DNA of 6,925 nt from the NCBI GenBank assembly GCA_013044065.1, contig JABEVA010000300.1, forward strand, positions 1-6,925, read 5' to 3'. The translations under genes and the position numbers were made by a program. The DNA comes from Phycisphaerae bacterium. GTDB taxonomy: Bacteria; Planctomycetota; Phycisphaerae; WQYP01. Of the stretch, positions 4,921 to 6,925 are shown piece after piece. Numbering within the stretch: the first letter of the stretch is position 1; each line of letters starts with the position of its first letter. The notes under the pieces were generated by a model, which made no database searches, was not told the origin of the DNA, and saw only the letters and a list, made by a program, of their open reading frames with translations.

Positions 4921-6925
4921 TTAGGAATGGCCAGCATGAATCCCGCGGGCCTTGTACCATGCTGTGACTTTTTTTACGCCTTCATTCTCTTGCGCGACGG
5001 TTCCCACCCACCAGCGGCCCGCACTGAAAATCAGATGATAACTCGTCGGCCTCTTCCCGGCCAGAATCACCAGACAAGCCAGCGGCAAGGTCCGATTGGA
5101 GGACGATACCACATGGCCCTGATACATGGTGGCGAGGCCCGGCCTGCGCGGTCGATCAGCCAGGTACAATAAATAGGGTGCCGCCTGAAGAGAATGCAAC
5201 CGCTTTAAGAAGTGAATGAAATGAGTCTGAATCACGCGGAGTCTTTTGTTCCGGCGGGCGCAAAGGGATTTCAGATAGGCGACAACGGTCTTATTCAGAG
5301 CTACGGAAGACACATTCCAGTGCTGCAACAATTGCATCGCCGGCGTCGCCGCGTACATGAATGAAGGTTCAGGACGCACAGGCGGCGTTAAGGTATGTCC
5401 GCGAAACACCGCGGTCAGCGCTGGAGAATGCAGGCCAACAGCCATTTGCCACACCGCAGCTATGGCTTCTGAAGACGGGTTGCAATTCCATAAACCATTC
5501 ATCGCGGTGATGCGCACCAGCACCGAGCGATCGGTGAGCAACCGCTGCAGCATCCACCGCGAGCTGGAACCGGCGGTGGCCCCTAACCATCGGCCCACAG
5601 CCACCCGCTGCGCGGCCCTTTCCGAGCCTATTTGCCCAAGTCGTGGCCAAACCGCAGGTGAAAAGGCCCAACGCACCAAGGACTGCCGCCGGGATGGCGA
5701 CGCCCCCATGATCATCGTGGCCAATGTAGCTAGTCTGCGCTGATATCGCAGCAGATGCACTACGCGCCGTGGATGGCTCATTGGCGCAAGGCGAATCAAA
5801 TCAGTGGTCATCGTGACCAAGGCTCGTTGGATTTGTTCAAAAGCGGCCCGGCGAACCGGGGCCACCTTGGGTGCAAGCGTTGTTAAACCGTGCCAAAATT
5901 CTCCCTCAGCCATCACCAGCCTTTGCGATTGACTCAATGAAAGCCTTGCCCCGCCCTGCCCGGACCCAGTGCCTGGAGCGGGGCGTACGCCGCCGAGATC
6001 GGCCCGCTTCTGGAACTCAGCAGGCGTGGCGGCATGAATGCCTTGGGCCGTAAACCAACGCGTAATACGCTTGATGTCTTGCCCTTCCTGCGCTTTACCG
6101 CCGGAGGTTAAAATCGGGATACCTCCATTAAGCTCCACGGTGAAGATCGATAAATGATAGGCAGTGATTTTTTGGTGCGCCAGCCATACCAACATTTCCA
6201 ACGGCAATGTTCGATTCGAGGCAAAGTGTCCCTTGGCCATCAGGAGAGAATTAAAATCAAGCTGGTCGATGTCCTTCGGTAACGGCCTATGCACCAGGTA
6301 AAGCAAATATGGCGCAACCCGCTGCGGATTCAGCAGTGCCGCCTGTCGGAAAGGCTTGATCTGCCACGGCATTAAGTCCAAGCCGGCTTGACCGGGCTTG
6401 GCCAGCGCCCGCCGACACGTACGCGCCAAATAATGCACCACTAAATTCGTGGACTCCGGGGCCAACGGCTTCCAGTGGCATAAAAGTCGGCACGCCAGCG
6501 GACCATCCTGCACGCCCCACCACGGCCCCGAATCTGTATGAACCATCATCATGGGGCCGAAAATCCGGATCAGGTGACCGCGGAACTTCACAACTGATGC
6601 TGGAAATCCGGCGATATCCGGATGCTGCGGCCCCAGGACGATGGCGCGCCGCCAGAGCGACCGCAGCATCGCTGGTGTGGGTCGACGCTTCCAGAGCACA
6701 TCCATCGTCGTGATACGCACCGCCATATTTTTATCGTTGAGCAGCATCTGCAAGACCGGGTTCACCGTGTCGCCGGCTACGCCGGCCAACGCGTGCGCCG
6801 CCACTTGGCGAACTCTGGCCCGTGGGGAAACAGCCGCCGCCAAAGTCGAGAGCTGATGGCTGGAAACAGCCCAGTGCATCAACGCCACACGCCTCGCCAG
6901 GGGCAAGCGCAGCAAGGTCGGTGCC
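4921..6925 (-). CDS. Large HEAT-like repeat protein with internal duplication (5' partial)
   Basis: At least 668 codons are open from the window edge to TAA at 4921, with no upstream stop; the TTG at 6915 has no ribosome binding site, so the true start lies outside. Counting from that TTG, the protein consists of two diverged copies of one unit. Copy A (about 1-297) and copy B (about 405-662) share LMHWA/LVRWA, LLNDKNMAVRITTMDVLW / LLTDRSVLVRITAMNGLW (58-75, 459-476), FRGH (111-114, 504-507), APYLLYL (201-207, 579-585), SNRTLPL (233-239, 606-612), TAYHL / TSYHL and W(F/Y)-A-GIHA at the end. Pieces such as RVRQVAAHALAGVAGD look like HEAT-type helical hairpins. The linker 298-404 is Gly/Pro-rich and then helical and basic. 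Such folds usually act as protein-binding scaffolds; no catalytic motif is seen. Conservation of the two copies at protein level strongly supports real coding. Function is unknown. The regulator remnant follows 80 bases downstream. Confidence 0.82.
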   Translation of the reverse strand, partial: APTLLRLPLARRVALMHWAVSSHQLSTLAAAVSPRARVRQVAAHALAGVAGDTVNPVLQMLLNDKNMAVRITTMDVLWKRRPTPAMLRSLWRRAIVLGPQHPDIAGFPASVVKFRGHLIRIFGPMMMVHTDSGPWWGVQDGPLACRLLCHWKPLAPESTNLVVHYLARTCRRALAKPGQAGLDLMPWQIKPFRQAALLNPQRVAPYLLYLVHRPLPKDIDQLDFNSLLMAKGHFASNRTLPLEMLVWLAHQKITAYHLSIFTVELNGGIPILTSGGKAQEGQDIKRITRWFTAQGIHAATPAEFQKRADLGGVRPAPGTGSGQGGARLSLSQSQRLVMAEGEFWHGLTTLAPKVAPVRRAAFEQIQRALVTMTTDLIRLAPMSHPRRVVHLLRYQRRLATLATMIMGASPSRRQSLVRWAFSPAVWPRLGQIGSERAAQRVAVGRWLGATAGSSSRWMLQRLLTDRSVLVRITAMNGLWNCNPSSEAIAAVWQMAVGLHSPALTAVFRGHTLTPPVRPEPSFMYAATPAMQLLQHWNVSSVALNKTVVAYLKSLCARRNKRLRVIQTHFIHFLKRLHSLQAAPYLLYLADRPRRPGLATMYQGHVVSSSNRTLPLACLVILAGKRPTSYHLIFSAGRWWVGTVAQENEGVKKVTAWYKARGIHAGHS

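Overview
The window is a 6.9 kb piece of a bacterial chromosome, roughly 57-58% G+C by eye. Every recognisable gene is read from the minus strand. The content is a bacterial-type aspartyl-tRNA synthetase, a GH113-like membrane-anchored glycosidase, a phosphoheptose-isomerase-like SIS protein, a GntR/LacI-hybrid-type regulator remnant and a large HEAT-like repeat protein. Together with three GTG starts this would fit a Planctomycetota/PVC-type organism, but that placement is an inference with low confidence; no rRNA or lineage marker is present.

Layout in transcription order (right to left). At 6925-4921 is the 3' part of a long gene for a helical, HEAT-like protein of unknown function, built from two diverged copies of one ~260-300 residue unit; its 5' end lies outside the window. 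A short gap of 4859-4920 carries a small dyad. At 4840-4291 is a decayed GntR-family regulator, with an HTH followed by the beginning of a LacI-like effector domain, broken by a frameshift at a G6 run and an in-frame TGA. From 4290 to 3869 there is no credible gene; this stretch holds two clusters of a CCAAGATGG repeat, a pair of interleaved inverted repeats and A/T tracts. At 3868-3599 is a short open frame holding a ~60-codon slice of an IS1634/IS4-like DDE transposase.

Then follows a compact minus-strand run: an unknown six-helix membrane protein (3602-2823), a GmhA-like sugar-phosphate isomerase (2826-2197) whose GTG start overlaps the preceding stop as GTGA, a membrane-anchored GH113-like glycosidase (2124-1060), and aspS (980-1, cut by the window edge). 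Spacings of -4, 70 and 79 bases suggest one transcript, and no convincing terminator separates them.

Functionally, the isomerase, the membrane protein and the surface-oriented glycosidase could serve envelope or exported glycan metabolism, with aspS as a housekeeping downstream passenger. That link is inferred from synteny only. The right half (regulator remnant, transposon scrap, intergenic repeats) looks like a site of past rearrangement. I found no defence system, CRISPR array or RNA gene. The least explained items are the duplicated HEAT-like protein, the repeat-rich intergenic region and the membrane protein coupled to the isomerase.
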